This document shows positions 48,052 to 57,198 of a DNA stretch of 64,000 bases, piece by piece (positions within the stretch are counted from its first letter, which is position 1; the number at the start of each line of letters is the position of its first letter). The notes beneath the pieces were generated by a model, which saw nothing but the letters and a program-made list of their open reading frames with translations, did not search any database and was not told the origin of the DNA. The position numbers and the translations under genes are program-made. The stretch spans positions 248,001 to 312,000 of the forward strand of contig NZ_CP123961.1 in assembly GCF_036327415.1 (NCBI RefSeq), given 5' to 3'. Source of the DNA: Bartonella grahamii subsp. shimonis. GTDB taxonomy: Bacteria > Pseudomonadota > Alphaproteobacteria > Rhizobiales > Rhizobiaceae.

Positions 48052-48761
48052 ATAAAGACCTTTTCCATCTCAAGTGACAAAAATTTTTAAAATCTTGAAA
48101 ACTGATAAAGAGAATAAAAGCACCAACCTACACCTTTGTTAAGTAAAGATCATAGATCTTTTATACCATTCACAAAGGATTTACGCGACATTCTTCAAAA
48201 AACCATCATAAAATAAGGGTGATTCATTAAAAATGTAACGCCCAAAAATGTGAATCAATGCATTATCTCCATTCTTATAAAAAATTCACTCTTAAACAAC
48301 ATTGTCATAAACGCTTTTGAAAAACATAAAGTCAAATTTAAAAATGATAGGAAAGATAGGTACTCATTTTTGCCTTTATAATTTTATATTTTTGCTTCAT
48401 TAGGTTGTTTCCCATTTCAGAGATTACTCCAATTGATATACGCAATATTTTCGCCTTCATCTATTATAAAAGCTAATATAGCAGAGAACATACGAATGCA
48501 TTTTTTGTTTTAAAACTGCTATGAAGATGAGATGTTAAGTTATAAGCAACAAAAAAAACATTTAATGTCTCAATGAGACCTTTATACCTATCACCACCCC
48601 TCAATTGAGAGTGTTTTTACAGGATAATAGAAAAAGGTGAATCATCCTATATTCTAAAAAGACAGTTTATCCTTTCAGTGTATTTTGCTAAAGGCTTATG
48701 CTATAAACGTATAAGCTTGTTTTGCTAGAATTTTAACTCTTTCATTTTTAAGGCTTCTGTT
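48052..48761. other. Intergenic region with an integrase remnant upstream of purH
   Basis: 710 bp without an intact gene. Integrase-derived sequence lies at about 48060-48500; the rest (48500-48761) must contain the purH promoter, but I cannot single one out. A piece near 48550-48600 (AAAAAACATTTAATGTCTCAATGAG) resembles 8590-8620 in another decayed region. Confidence 0.6.
48060..48500 (+). pseudogene. Decayed integrase remnant (copy e)
   Basis: After a heavily eroded Arm-domain part, the stretch 48300-48480 reads NAFEKHKVKFKNDRKDRYSF, then ISEITPIDIRNIFAFIYYKS. This matches the integrase core-binding region (DAFExRKAELKxDGKxGRWFSPL then VSEITPxDIRNTLAPIW) and the copy at 28.7 kb. Stops and indels disable it. 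Confidence 0.72.
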
Positions 48762-50381
48762 ATGGGTGTTGTTGCCAAAAATTTTCCCATACCTGATCTT
48801 CATCGGGTACGTCGTGTTCTCTTTTCTGTGTCTGATAAAACGGGTGTGGTTGCTTTTGCACAAGCCCTTCATGCTACTTACAATGTTGAATTGCTTTCAA
48901 CAGGAGGAACAGCCAAAACCCTCATAGCTGCTGGTTTACCCGTAAAAGATGTTGCTGAAATTACCGGATTTCCTGAGATAATGGATGGGCGTGTAAAAAC
49001 ACTCCATCCTTTGATTCATGGTGCTTTGTTAGGGGTAAGAGAAGATCCTAGCCATAGGGAAGCTATGGAAAAGAACAATATTCATGGAATTGATCTTTTA
49101 GTAGTGAATCTTTATCCTTTTGAAGAGACTCTCCAATCGAGAGCTGATAATCAAACGATTCTTGAAAATATTGATATCGGTGGACCAGCAATGATTCGCG
49201 CCGCAGCAAAAAATTATGCTTATACCGGTGTTGTCACAGCGATAAACGACTATGATTTGATTCTAGCTGAATTAAAGCAGCATAATGGATGTTTAAGCTT
49301 ATCCATGCGTCATCAGTTAGCAATGCGTGCTTATGCACACACCGCAGCTTATGACACGGCAATAGCGTCGTGGTTTGCACAGGATTTAAAAATTGAAACA
49401 CCATCATGGCAGAGTTTTTCTGGTCATCTTGAAAGTGTTATGCGCTATGGAGAAAATCCACATCAACAGGCGGCATTTTATCGCAATAATGAAAAACGTT
49501 TTGGTATTGCAACAGCAAAACTTTTACAAGGCAAAGCGCTTTCTTATAACAATCTGAATGATACAGATGCAGCCTTTGAGCTTGTGGCAGAATTTGATCC
49601 GCAAAAAACCGCTGCTGTCGCTCTTATTAAACATGCCAATCCTTGTGGTGTTGCAGAAGGAAAAAATTTGAAAGAAGCTTATTTGAAAGCTCTTATGTGT
49701 GATAATGTATCGGCATTTGGTGGAATTGTTGCTCTAAATCAAACCCTTGATGAGGAATGTGCTGAAGAGATTATTAAAATTTTCACAGAAGTGATTATTG
49801 CTCCTGATGCCACAATGGCGGCACGTGAAATTATTGCCAAGAAAAAAAATCTTCGTTTGCTCATTACGGGTGGAGTTCCTAATCCACGCTGTGGAGGACT
49901 TCTTGCGAAAACACTTGCAGGAGGCATTTTAGTGCAATCACGTGATAATGTGGTGGTTGATGATCTTAAATTACAAGTAGTGACAAAGCGAGCACCAACT
50001 CAAGATGAAATGCGTGATCTTCAATTTGCTTTTCGTGTAGCAAAACACGTTAAATCAAATGCTATTGTGTACGCGAAAAATAGCGCAACAGTTGGAATTG
50101 GAGCCGGACAAATGAGTCGCATCGATTCAGCAAAAATTGCTGCAAGTAAGGCAGCAGAAAGTGCACAAAGAGCGGGTTTAACAGAAACTCTCACAAAAGG
50201 ATCAGTTGTTGCATCAGATGCATTTTTTCCTTTTGCAGATGGTTTATTAGCAGTAGCTGAAGCAGGGGCAACAGCAGTCATTCAACCAGGAGGCTCCATG
50301 CGTGATGAAGAAGTTATCACTGCTGCTGATGCGCAGGGTTTAGCAATGGTTTTTACAGGAACACGACACTTCCGACATTAA
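48762..50381 (+). CDS. purH: Bifunctional IMP biosynthesis protein PurH
   Basis: Carries out the last two steps of purine synthesis: formyl transfer to AICAR and closure to IMP. The 539 residues hold the N-terminal cyclohydrolase (MGS-like) domain with [29 protein letters not shown] and [18 protein letters not shown], and the C-terminal transformylase with [28 protein letters not shown] and [13 protein letters not shown]. Full length. A decayed copy of its 3' end lies 75 bp further on. Confidence 0.98.
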   Translation: MGVVAKNFPIPDLHRVRRVLFSVSDKTGVVAFAQALHATYNVELLSTGGTAKTLIAAGLPVKDVAEITGFPEIMDGRVKTLHPLIHGALLGVREDPSHREAMEKNNIHGIDLLVVNLYPFEETLQSRADNQTILENIDIGGPAMIRAAAKNYAYTGVVTAINDYDLILAELKQHNGCLSLSMRHQLAMRAYAHTAAYDTAIASWFAQDLKIETPSWQSFSGHLESVMRYGENPHQQAAFYRNNEKRFGIATAKLLQGKALSYNNLNDTDAAFELVAEFDPQKTAAVALIKHANPCGVAEGKNLKEAYLKALMCDNVSAFGGIVALNQTLDEECAEEIIKIFTEVIIAPDATMAAREIIAKKKNLRLLITGGVPNPRCGGLLAKTLAGGILVQSRDNVVVDDLKLQVVTKRAPTQDEMRDLQFAFRVAKHVKSNAIVYAKNSATVGIGAGQMSRIDSAKIAASKAAESAQRAGLTETLTKGSVVASDAFFPFADGLLAVAEAGATAVIQPGGSMRDEEVITAADAQGLAMVFTGTRHFRH

Positions 50382-50724
50382 TAATTTTGCTGATTGTCTT
50401 TTCATATGAGACAAATGTTTCAAGGAATTTTATAATTATCATACGGCTATTGATAACTGTTGAAATGGAAGCAGTTATTCAATCCAAAGAATCTACATGT
50501 GATGAAGAAGTTTATCACTGCAGAAAATGCACATAATTTAGCCCTTGTTTAAGGATAAAATACCATTGTTATAAGTTTAATGGTTACCTTTTTACATGAA
50601 AGAAATGTTAAAAGGGGGTTTTTTTGTATGTATATGCATACCTGTTATGAGATTATAACACAACTCTTTTTAGTAATATGCTCTATTCTTAAATTAGAGA
50701 GTGTAATAAAATTTGAGTACAGAT
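50382..50724. other. Intergenic region with degenerate purH 3' copy
   Basis: 343 bp. The decayed purH end is at about 50455-50570. The remainder leads to the DUF1127 gene and should carry its promoter. Confidence 0.6.
50455..50570 (+). pseudogene. Degenerate duplicate of the purH 3' end
   Basis: Aligns with 50250-50365: GCAGTTATTCAATCCAAAGAATC versus GCAGTCATTCAACCAGGAGGCTC, then ATG.GTGATGAAGAAGTT.ATCACTGC in both, then GA.AATGCACATAATTTAGC versus GATGCGCAGGGTTTAGC. It covers roughly the last 40 codons, with small indels and a lost frame. Confidence 0.83.
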
Positions 50725-50877
50725 ATGAATATTCTACGTTCTTATAGTAATTGGCGCCGTTATCGTCGAACCGTTAATGCATTGAGTCGTCTTTCAGTAT
50801 ATGAACTCAATGATCTTGGCATTTGTCGAGGGAATATTGATTCAGTTGCGCGGCGCTATTCGCGTAAATCTTCCTAA
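50725..50877 (+). CDS. Small DUF1127 protein
   Basis: A 50-residue Arg-rich protein starting MNILRSYSNWRRYRRTVNAL and continuing SRLSVYELNDLGICRGNIDSVAR. That is the DUF1127 (YjiS-like) pattern: the L..LSxxxLxDIGI.R..I core. Such small proteins in alphaproteobacteria are linked to RNA binding and phosphate or stress responses. It stands alone between the decayed purH end and an integrase fragment and is intact, which suggests it is under selection. Confidence 0.88.
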   Translation: MNILRSYSNWRRYRRTVNALSRLSVYELNDLGICRGNIDSVARRYSRKSS

Positions 50878-51094
50878 AAGTTGTTTGAAGAATATTTGAG
50901 AGAATACTTTGGTATGGGAAAATGAGCTGTTTTGTGGCTGATTATTATAACTTCATTTTAGTATAATAATAAAAAGCAAAAGGTATATTTAATTTTTTCC
51001 GTGGCTACTGCTATGTATTCCTTCTTGAATTCTCAATGTTTTTATGATGGGTAACTTTCAGTCGATAAAGGGTATTGGTTGTTTTCCGCTTAAA

Positions 51095-51400
51095 TCAATA
51101 ATCATTTGCTTCACATCAAAACGAAGTTTTCGTGTGAAACGAGCTATTAAGAAAGAGCTAAAAAAATGCCTCTTATGAACCATTTCGAATAGCAAGAGCT
51201 GTTGCAAATATTGGGCGCTGATAAATAGCGTGATGGTGCCAGCTTGCTCCTTCATAAGCGTAAAGATTTGGGGGTGCTTAATAGATTTACCATTATTCCC
51301 ATCACGGGCATCGTCGCGAAATAGACTTGGAAGCGTTAAGAAATTTTTCTTTAAAATAAGCCTATGAATATGCAATACAAGAGTGCTCTGTTTTTCATGA
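51095..51400 (+). pseudogene. Decayed integrase 5' fragment (copy f)
   Basis: In plus-strand frames it reads MPLMNHFE near 51170, LLQILGADK and DGASLLLHKRKDLG around 51195-51275, then HHGHRREIDLEALRNFSLK near 51300-51360, the Arm-type DNA-binding domain of the integrase. Beyond 51400 the similarity to the integrase core is lost. This copy keeps the clearest Arm domain. Confidence 0.72.
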
Positions 51401-51509
51401 GAAGCGTACCCCTATTAATGCAACTCCCTCAGAAATAAATATTGATCCCAACAGCATACTTAAGAACTTTCGAATATAAGCAATAGCTTAATTTTCTCTT
51501 CGCATCTTT

Positions 51510-51745
51510 AAAAGATGAAGATCCTTAACCAGCACTCATCTGTCAACAATGGCCTGTCAAAAAACTTTTTTTCTGGAGCCAATTCCTCTTAGCATCACCT
51601 CATGAGATTCTATGAGCCAACCTGCCTAAAACATCCAACCTATACTCTAACAAAATGCTTCATGTATAAAATTTATATGACCTTCAAATTTTGAGAATAT
51701 TACCACAATAAACGATGATGTTTTGCGACACGCAAGATAAAACGC
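51510..51745. repeat. R2 dispersed degenerate repeat (copy 4)
   Basis: Begins GATGAAGATCCTTAACC, has CATCTGTCAACAATGGCCTGT (compare GATCTGTAAACAAATAGCCTGT at 6481), CATGTATAAAATTTATATG and the end block CGATGATGTTTTGCGACACGCAAGATAA. It abuts the 3' end of the heparinase-like gene. Confidence 0.55.
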
Positions 51746-51751
51746 AATATA

Positions 51752-53497
51752 TCATGGGTTGGAACAATGTTCTAATTTTTTATCAAACGCTTTGCGGATA
51801 AAACGCCAACGAACTTTTTCCTGAAATGCAGGGCGAAAATATAAAACAATCTGTTGTGTCCGTTGTGGACCTGTTAATTCTGCAAAATCAATTGAATCTT
51901 CAAGACAAATATCTGCATCAGGCGATATAAAATACCATACTTGTTCGCTCTTCACATTCTCGTTCTTTACAGCTAAACACACACGTTTGCCATCATAGTT
52001 AACTTCAACTTGTGGATGAAGATGAAACCGAACAGCAACATGATCTTGTTCATTTTGCACACTCTTGTGTCTCTTTCCCCCTTTCTTTGGCATAAAAAAG
52101 CGATCAAAACCTTCGATCATATCTCCATTTGTCGCCAAAATAAGACCACGCTCATGAATAAAATTAAAGGGGCGTACATAACCATTATGACTCGCAATAA
52201 AACCCGTCTTCTCTGCATCCTCTATACGGCGCACTTGAACATCTGTTGGTCCATCAAACAAAAATGGTGCGCCATTTTTCTTTTTCTGATAAAAAGCACC
52301 CACTGAACAATCATTAAGCGTAGCTGTTGAATGTGCTGCAGTAACACGCCCTAAATGTCGACAGTCTTCGCGCCCATCAGGATTAACACCAGTATTGATA
52401 ATAAAACGGTGCCCTTGTGAAGACATTTCAAAAGACAAACACCCCGAACAAGCCTGCTGTGCTACAGAGCGGGGTGGAAACTTTCCTGTATCTGCAAGCA
52501 CTGTTGTTTGATTGGCTTTTAAGCGCTGAAATCCTGAATAACGAGCACAACTAAAAGGGTGCCCTCCTGTTTCATCAAGCTCCAAAAGTGTCGATAACCG
52601 TTCCGACACAAGAGGACCAACCCCATTAAAATGCGCCAATGTTTGATCCTCATGAATAAAGAATCGTAAAGCTGGCAGCATACGCTCAACAGAATCAATC
52701 AAAATACGTGGTGCCGTTTCATTGCTACACATAAAAAGATGCCGTAACGACAATAAATCCGATAACAAATTCAGCAAAATAACAGGACTACGGGAAATAT
52801 GCCCACCATCAACAAGGATTTGACGTGAAAGCTCCTCTATAAGTGTGGTTTGTACCTTTTTTTTCACTGCCGCAGAAACAGGCAAAGCAAGAGATGCGAA
52901 CGTCAAAGCCACTGCTGCTTGTAAACGTTGATCATTGTGCTCCATACTACAAATTGTTACGCGCAAATAACGAAATTGCAAACCAAGCGCACGTAAAAAG
53001 CGTTTTTCAAACCGCTCACTTGCTCCTTCTAACAACATTTTCGAATGACAAATCCACGAAATCAAGCGCCGTGCCACAACAGGACCACTCCAAGCAAGGC
53101 CTTTTACCTTCTTGCCAACATGGTCAAACCAATCTTCTAAAAGAGAGCGTGCGTGTGCAGAAGCTAAATCACTTCCTGCTGCCTCCATATGGCGTAACCA
53201 ATGAAAATCATGTAGAGCCGCTTCCCATTCTAGCGTTGGTGGAACCAATGAAAACGGCGAAACAGCACCAGAATGAACAATGTGACCAGCAAAAGCAAAA
53301 CGACCATGATAAAACTCATGCGCCATCATAGGGTCAGCTACATGCAAATCCATGGGATGCGCTAAAATTTTATGAGGACGAAACCCTGAAAACCGCCAAC
53401 GAAACAATGGTCCAACCCATAAACGCCGCATAACATTCTGTATCGTATCAATACATGTTGCCACTTTTACCTGAGGAGCTTTTACCGCAACCGCCAA
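51752..53497 (-). CDS. Heparinase II/III-family protein
   Basis: A 581-residue protein of the heparinase II/III superfamily found throughout Hyphomicrobiales next to rsmB and purH. The N-terminal two-thirds is an alpha-helical toroid (FHWLRHMEAA, WICHSKMLLEGASERFEKRFLRALGLQFRYL), and the C-terminal part is the beta-sheet heparinase domain (FIINTGVNPDGREDCRHLGRVTAAHSTATLNDCS, with the usual HST). The real substrate in these bacteria is unknown. No clear signal peptide is seen. It lies about 60 bp downstream of rsmB on the same strand. Confidence 0.86.
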   Translation of the reverse strand: MAVAVKAPQVKVATCIDTIQNVMRRLWVGPLFRWRFSGFRPHKILAHPMDLHVADPMMAHEFYHGRFAFAGHIVHSGAVSPFSLVPPTLEWEAALHDFHWLRHMEAAGSDLASAHARSLLEDWFDHVGKKVKGLAWSGPVVARRLISWICHSKMLLEGASERFEKRFLRALGLQFRYLRVTICSMEHNDQRLQAAVALTFASLALPVSAAVKKKVQTTLIEELSRQILVDGGHISRSPVILLNLLSDLLSLRHLFMCSNETAPRILIDSVERMLPALRFFIHEDQTLAHFNGVGPLVSERLSTLLELDETGGHPFSCARYSGFQRLKANQTTVLADTGKFPPRSVAQQACSGCLSFEMSSQGHRFIINTGVNPDGREDCRHLGRVTAAHSTATLNDCSVGAFYQKKKNGAPFLFDGPTDVQVRRIEDAEKTGFIASHNGYVRPFNFIHERGLILATNGDMIEGFDRFFMPKKGGKRHKSVQNEQDHVAVRFHLHPQVEVNYDGKRVCLAVKNENVKSEQVWYFISPDADICLEDSIDFAELTGPQRTQQIVLYFRPAFQEKVRWRFIRKAFDKKLEHCSNP

Positions 53498-53561
53498 AAT
53501 TTCATCTCCATTTATGCTGAATCAAATACAATTTCGACCATTTTTGTAAATGAAGCGTTAA

Positions 53562-54926
53562 TTAAGCAATTTTTCGTAAGCGTGCAGCGAAAAAACCATC
53601 CATTCCTAAAAATGCGGTGTTCTCAGCATCAAAATTTTTATGACAAAAATCCGCAGGCGTTGTACGTAACATCCCTCCACAAAGCAAATGTGCCAGTGCT
53701 CCCATTTCTTCTGGATAAATAGGTTCTAAAACAATGTCATTGCATGTCGATAAAATTTTCTCAATAAGATCTTCACCTTCTTCTCTTGCCAATGAACAAT
53801 TAGAAAAAACAATCCGCCCCCCCACCTTTACCAAAGCAATGGCTGCGACAAGCAAATCATGTTGTAACGCCGCTAACTTGACGATATCATCCCTCGATTT
53901 AGTCCATAAAACATCTGGATGACGACGGATCGTTCCTGTAGAAGAACAAGGAGCGTCAAGAAGAACCGCATCAAAAAGCTGTGTGGGATGGAAATTTCTC
54001 ACATCGCCCTGCCAAATGTTAACTGAAAAATGAAGCCGTTCCATATTTTCTTTTAAACGCTTCACGCGGTTAGCAGAAAGCTCAATTGCTGTCACCTGCG
54101 CCCCTTGCAAAGCCAATTGTGCTGTTTTTCCCCCAGGGCTCGCACAAAGGTCAACAACTCGTTTACCCCGAAGTTCTCCTAGTAAACAAGCAGGCAACGC
54201 TGCAGCGAAATCTTGAACCCACCAAGTTCCTTCACTATAGCCTTCTAAATCAGAAACAGAACACTCCAGACGATTCAATCGAACAGAACCATTGGGCAAC
54301 ACCACACCGCCAAGCCTTTTAGCCCATCCAACACTGTCAGATTTCACTGTCAAATCGAAAGGGGGTTCCACACTTTGAATTGCTATAATCTGAAGTGCCT
54401 TTTCTGTTCCATAGGCTGACATTAAAAGCTGTCCGAACCACGCTGGCACACCTTCAATGGTAGGAACTTGTTGGCGTAAAGACATCGCTTCACGTGCAAT
54501 ATTGCGCAAAAGAGCATTCACCACCCCTGAAAAACGACGCATTCGAGGGTCAAGTTTCGCCACACGCACTGCTAAATCAATAGCAGCATGATCAGGAATA
54601 TCAAGATAAAGAATTTGTGCAACACTGATATGCAAAAGATGCTGGAGTGAAAATGCTTGTGAAGGTAAAGGACGCGCCAAAAGGCGTGAGAGAGCTGCCG
54701 TAATCTGCCCTCGATGACGCAATGAAGCTGTTAAAATAGCCCGGCACAACAAACGATCTCGTTGTGAAAGTCTTAAATACTGTGGATGTCCGTGTTCATT
54801 ATCCGTCAAACCAGACAAAGGCGTGTGCTTATCAACGACCGCCCCTAAAAGACGCACACATACCTGTCGAACAGCTAATCCTGGAACATTTTTTTCAGAC
54901 ACATGCCCCGCTTTTTTGTGTTTCAA
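53562..54926 (-). CDS. rsmB: RsmB-type 16S rRNA (cytosine-C5) methyltransferase
   Basis: SAM-dependent methyltransferase of the Sun/RsmB class, 454 residues. The N-terminal NusB-like RNA-binding domain (RLSQRDRLLCRAILTASLRHRGQ) is followed by the Rossmann part with VVDLCASPGGKTAQLAL (SAM binding), LLDAPCSSTGTIRRHPD (Cys about 326 acts in enzyme release or catalysis) and FSNCSLAREEGE (the second Cys). NCSL replaces the common YCTCS-type motif but keeps the Cys. The genome context (htpX upstream, heparinase-like gene downstream) is standard for the order. Confidence 0.92.
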   Translation of the reverse strand: MKHKKAGHVSEKNVPGLAVRQVCVRLLGAVVDKHTPLSGLTDNEHGHPQYLRLSQRDRLLCRAILTASLRHRGQITAALSRLLARPLPSQAFSLQHLLHISVAQILYLDIPDHAAIDLAVRVAKLDPRMRRFSGVVNALLRNIAREAMSLRQQVPTIEGVPAWFGQLLMSAYGTEKALQIIAIQSVEPPFDLTVKSDSVGWAKRLGGVVLPNGSVRLNRLECSVSDLEGYSEGTWWVQDFAAALPACLLGELRGKRVVDLCASPGGKTAQLALQGAQVTAIELSANRVKRLKENMERLHFSVNIWQGDVRNFHPTQLFDAVLLDAPCSSTGTIRRHPDVLWTKSRDDIVKLAALQHDLLVAAIALVKVGGRIVFSNCSLAREEGEDLIEKILSTCNDIVLEPIYPEEMGALAHLLCGGMLRTTPADFCHKNFDAENTAFLGMDGFFAARLRKIA

Positions 54927-54973
54927 AACACCACCTTTATATCACTGTTTCCTTAAAAACTCCCTCAATAACT

Positions 54974-56020
54974 TTATAAACGAGATCTTTTTGAATTTTC
55001 ATAACGAAGCCAAGAAGGACGTTTTGTAACACGTTGAAAAGGACTGTTTTCTTGCTCACCTAATGCATGAGCCTGGCCACTATGAAAATCTCCATAGTTC
55101 ATCCCCCTGCTTTTTTCATGTATACTGTCTTCTTTATTCCATCCCACACTTTTAACAAGAGCCCCTTTCATCTCTTCTGCTTGCTGATAAAGAGCAGCAA
55201 TACGATTTGCAGTTGCTGGATGTGTAGAAAAAAGACTATCTGCTCCCTCACCGCTCAAAGGATTAATAATAAACAGATGCGCGGTTGCCGGATTATGCTC
55301 TGCTTCTTCATTATACACCCCATGTCCCCCATCAGCAATCTTACGCAATGCCGAAGCCAACCATAAAGGATTACCACATATTTCAGCCCCTCTCCGATCC
55401 GCAGCATATTCCCGCGTACGACTAATCGCCATTTGCACCAGCATCGCCGCAAAAGGTGCCACGAGCAATGCAATAAATCCTCCAATTGCTCCAGCGCCAT
55501 GAGAATCTTCTGAAGAGCTGCGCTGTCCTCCCATAAAGAAAGCAAAATTACCAAGCATTGAAATTGCTCCTGCAATCGTTGCGGTTAGAGTCATGGTTAA
55601 GGTATCACGATGCTCAATGTGTGCGAGCTCGTGTGCCATAACGCCGGCAATTTCCTCTGAACTCAACCGCTCTAACAAGCCGCGACTTGCAGCAACAGCG
55701 GCATTTTGCGGATTACGTCCCGTCGCAAAAGCATTCGGCTGTGCGCTCTCAATCACATAAACTTTTGGTTGAGGAAGAGAAGCTCTTTGTGCTAAATCGC
55801 TTACAATCTTATAGTAAACCGGTGCTGAATGCTGATCAACTTCACGCGCCCCGTACATGCGTAAAACGATTTTATCTGAATTCCAATAAGAAAAAAAGTT
55901 TAAACCACTTGCCATCAAAAGAGCAATAACCATGCCATTGCCCCCTCCAACAAGATAACCAACCCCCATAAAGAGAGCCGTTAAAAAAGCCAAAAGCATG
56001 GCTGTACGCATTATATTCAT
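54974..56020 (-). CDS. htpX: Membrane metalloprotease HtpX
   Basis: Zinc-dependent endopeptidase of the inner membrane, involved in turnover of damaged membrane proteins. The 348 residues show two N-terminal membrane helices, the [15 protein letters not shown] segment, the zinc site [12 protein letters not shown] (about 129-140, HExxH), two further helices (about 150-200) and the third-ligand region [14 protein letters not shown]. The C-terminal ~70 residues form a longer tail than in E. coli. Start at Met1 or Met4. Confidence 0.95.
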   Translation of the reverse strand: MNIMRTAMLLAFLTALFMGVGYLVGGGNGMVIALLMASGLNFFSYWNSDKIVLRMYGAREVDQHSAPVYYKIVSDLAQRASLPQPKVYVIESAQPNAFATGRNPQNAAVAASRGLLERLSSEEIAGVMAHELAHIEHRDTLTMTLTATIAGAISMLGNFAFFMGGQRSSSEDSHGAGAIGGFIALLVAPFAAMLVQMAISRTREYAADRRGAEICGNPLWLASALRKIADGGHGVYNEEAEHNPATAHLFIINPLSGEGADSLFSTHPATANRIAALYQQAEEMKGALVKSVGWNKEDSIHEKSRGMNYGDFHSGQAHALGEQENSPFQRVTKRPSWLRYENSKRSRL

Positions 56021-56103
56021 TACTCAAAAAACTCCATGATAAAAGTCAATCAATACTATATGATGGTGTTTTCTTTCTGCTTCTTCAATGGAATAGGTGT
56101 AAA

Positions 56104-56319
56104 ATGAATAAAAAAGAAGAGAAAACAAGCAAAAAAAATACAACCGTCGTTAAACAGCAATCTCTTTCTCCCGCAGCACAACGCGCCCTTAAAGAAGCTG
56201 AAGAAAGGCGAAAAAGCGCAGAAAAAAAAGAACAACCTTTAGAAAACGGCGGACGCGGCGGCAAAGACCCTTCCCGCTATGGAGATTGGGAAATTAAAGG
56301 CCGCGCCATTGATTTTTAA
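56104..56319 (+). CDS. DUF1674 protein, succinate dehydrogenase assembly factor 4-like
   Basis: A 71-residue protein with the conserved C-terminus GRGGKDPSRYGDWEIKGRAIDF, the mark of DUF1674/SdhAF4. In eukaryotes and bacteria this family protects or helps flavinylated SdhA during complex II assembly. The N-terminal half is Lys/Glu-rich and variable. It is divergent from htpX. Its likely client, sdhA, is encoded at 31.6-33.4 kb. Confidence 0.9.
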   Translation: MNKKEEKTSKKNTTVVKQQSLSPAAQRALKEAEERRKSAEKKEQPLENGGRGGKDPSRYGDWEIKGRAIDF

Positions 56320-56454
56320 AACCATTGATTTAAAAAAAACCAGCGCTGTTTAAACAAGCAGCTTTTAAAGAAAATTCGTTTTTGATAGACAGAAACGGAT
56401 AATATTTATTTTTCTAAAGCTTTTAAAAACACATTGATTAAACAATCATGCTTC

Positions 56455-56829
56455 TTATGCTGAAGCAGAATCTGCTTCAGCTGCTGCCGCTGCTTCTTCT
56501 GCCGCTTGCTTTGCTGCTGCTATACGTTCTTGTGCTTTTTTACCCGGTTCACCTTTATGTGGATTATTACGGGTTGGACGCTTTTTCAAGCCAGCTGCAT
56601 CTAAAAACCGTAAAACGCGATCTGTTGGTTGAGCCCCTTGCCCAAGCCAATATTGGATACGTTCTTCATTAAGTTTTACCCTCGGTCCATCTTTAGGCAA
56701 CATTGGATCCCATGCACCAACACGTTCAAGAAACCGCCCATCGCGCGGACTACGAACATCTGCAACGACGATATGATAGTAAGGACGTTTTTTTGAACCT
56801 CCACGGGACAAACGAATTTTCAATGCCAT
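56455..56829 (-). CDS. rpsP: 30S ribosomal protein S16
   Basis: Ribosomal protein of the small subunit. [20 protein letters not shown] and [15 protein letters not shown] are the standard start, and [20 protein letters not shown] closes the core. At 124 residues it has an Ala/Glu-rich C-terminal tail, normal for the order. It sits downstream of ffh and the chorismate mutase, but its usual downstream neighbour rimM is 19.6 kb away. Confidence 0.97.
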   Translation of the reverse strand: MALKIRLSRGGSKKRPYYHIVVADVRSPRDGRFLERVGAWDPMLPKDGPRVKLNEERIQYWLGQGAQPTDRVLRFLDAAGLKKRPTRNNPHKGEPGKKAQERIAAAKQAAEEAAAAAEADSASA

Positions 56830-56862
56830 ATTTTATCTCCTATTGTCAGCTCTGACTTTCGT

Positions 56863-57177
56863 TTAAATTGACTTTTTTGTTTTTTGTTCTTCAGCAATAA
56901 CTTCATGATGACGCACAACTTCTTTAATAATAAATTTTAAAAATCTTTCAGCAAAATCAGGATCAAGATGACTATCCATAGCCAATTGCCGCAAACGCGC
57001 TACCTGATATTGCTCACGCAGAGGATCTACTTTAGGCAAATCATAACGCGCTTTTAAGCGCCCAACAGCTTTCGTACAACGAAAACGCTCTGCTAAGATA
57101 TGAATCAAAGTTGCATCAAAATTATCAATAGATGCTCGTAAATGTGCCAATTCGTTTAATACTGTTTCCTGCATCAT
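56863..57177 (-). CDS. Chorismate mutase (AroQ class)
   Basis: A 104-residue all-helical AroQ-type domain converting chorismate to prephenate for Phe and Tyr. Key residues visible are LRASIDNFDATLIHILAERF with the Arg and Asp of the first helix, VGRLKARYDLP (Lys of the active site) and the third helix FAERFLKFIIKEVVRHHE. As usual in this order it lies between ffh and rpsP. No other aromatic pathway gene is nearby. Confidence 0.9.
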   Translation of the reverse strand: MMQETVLNELAHLRASIDNFDATLIHILAERFRCTKAVGRLKARYDLPKVDPLREQYQVARLRQLAMDSHLDPDFAERFLKFIIKEVVRHHEVIAEEQKTKKSI

Positions 57178-57198
57178 ATTCCTTTCCCTCTTTACATC

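Larger units (their letters stand above)
50878..51751. other. Intergenic region with integrase fragment and R2 repeat
   Basis: 874 bp. It contains an integrase 5' fragment (about 51095-51400) and an R2 repeat (about 51510-51745) that reaches the end of the heparinase-like gene. The 105-codon minus-strand frame at 51058-51375 is the reverse of the integrase fragment and not a gene. Confidence 0.65.

Noticed and set aside
51058..51375. 105-codon minus-strand frame as a possible gene
   Set aside because: The plus strand of the same stretch aligns with the integrase Arm domain seen in other copies, so this is the reverse of a relic.
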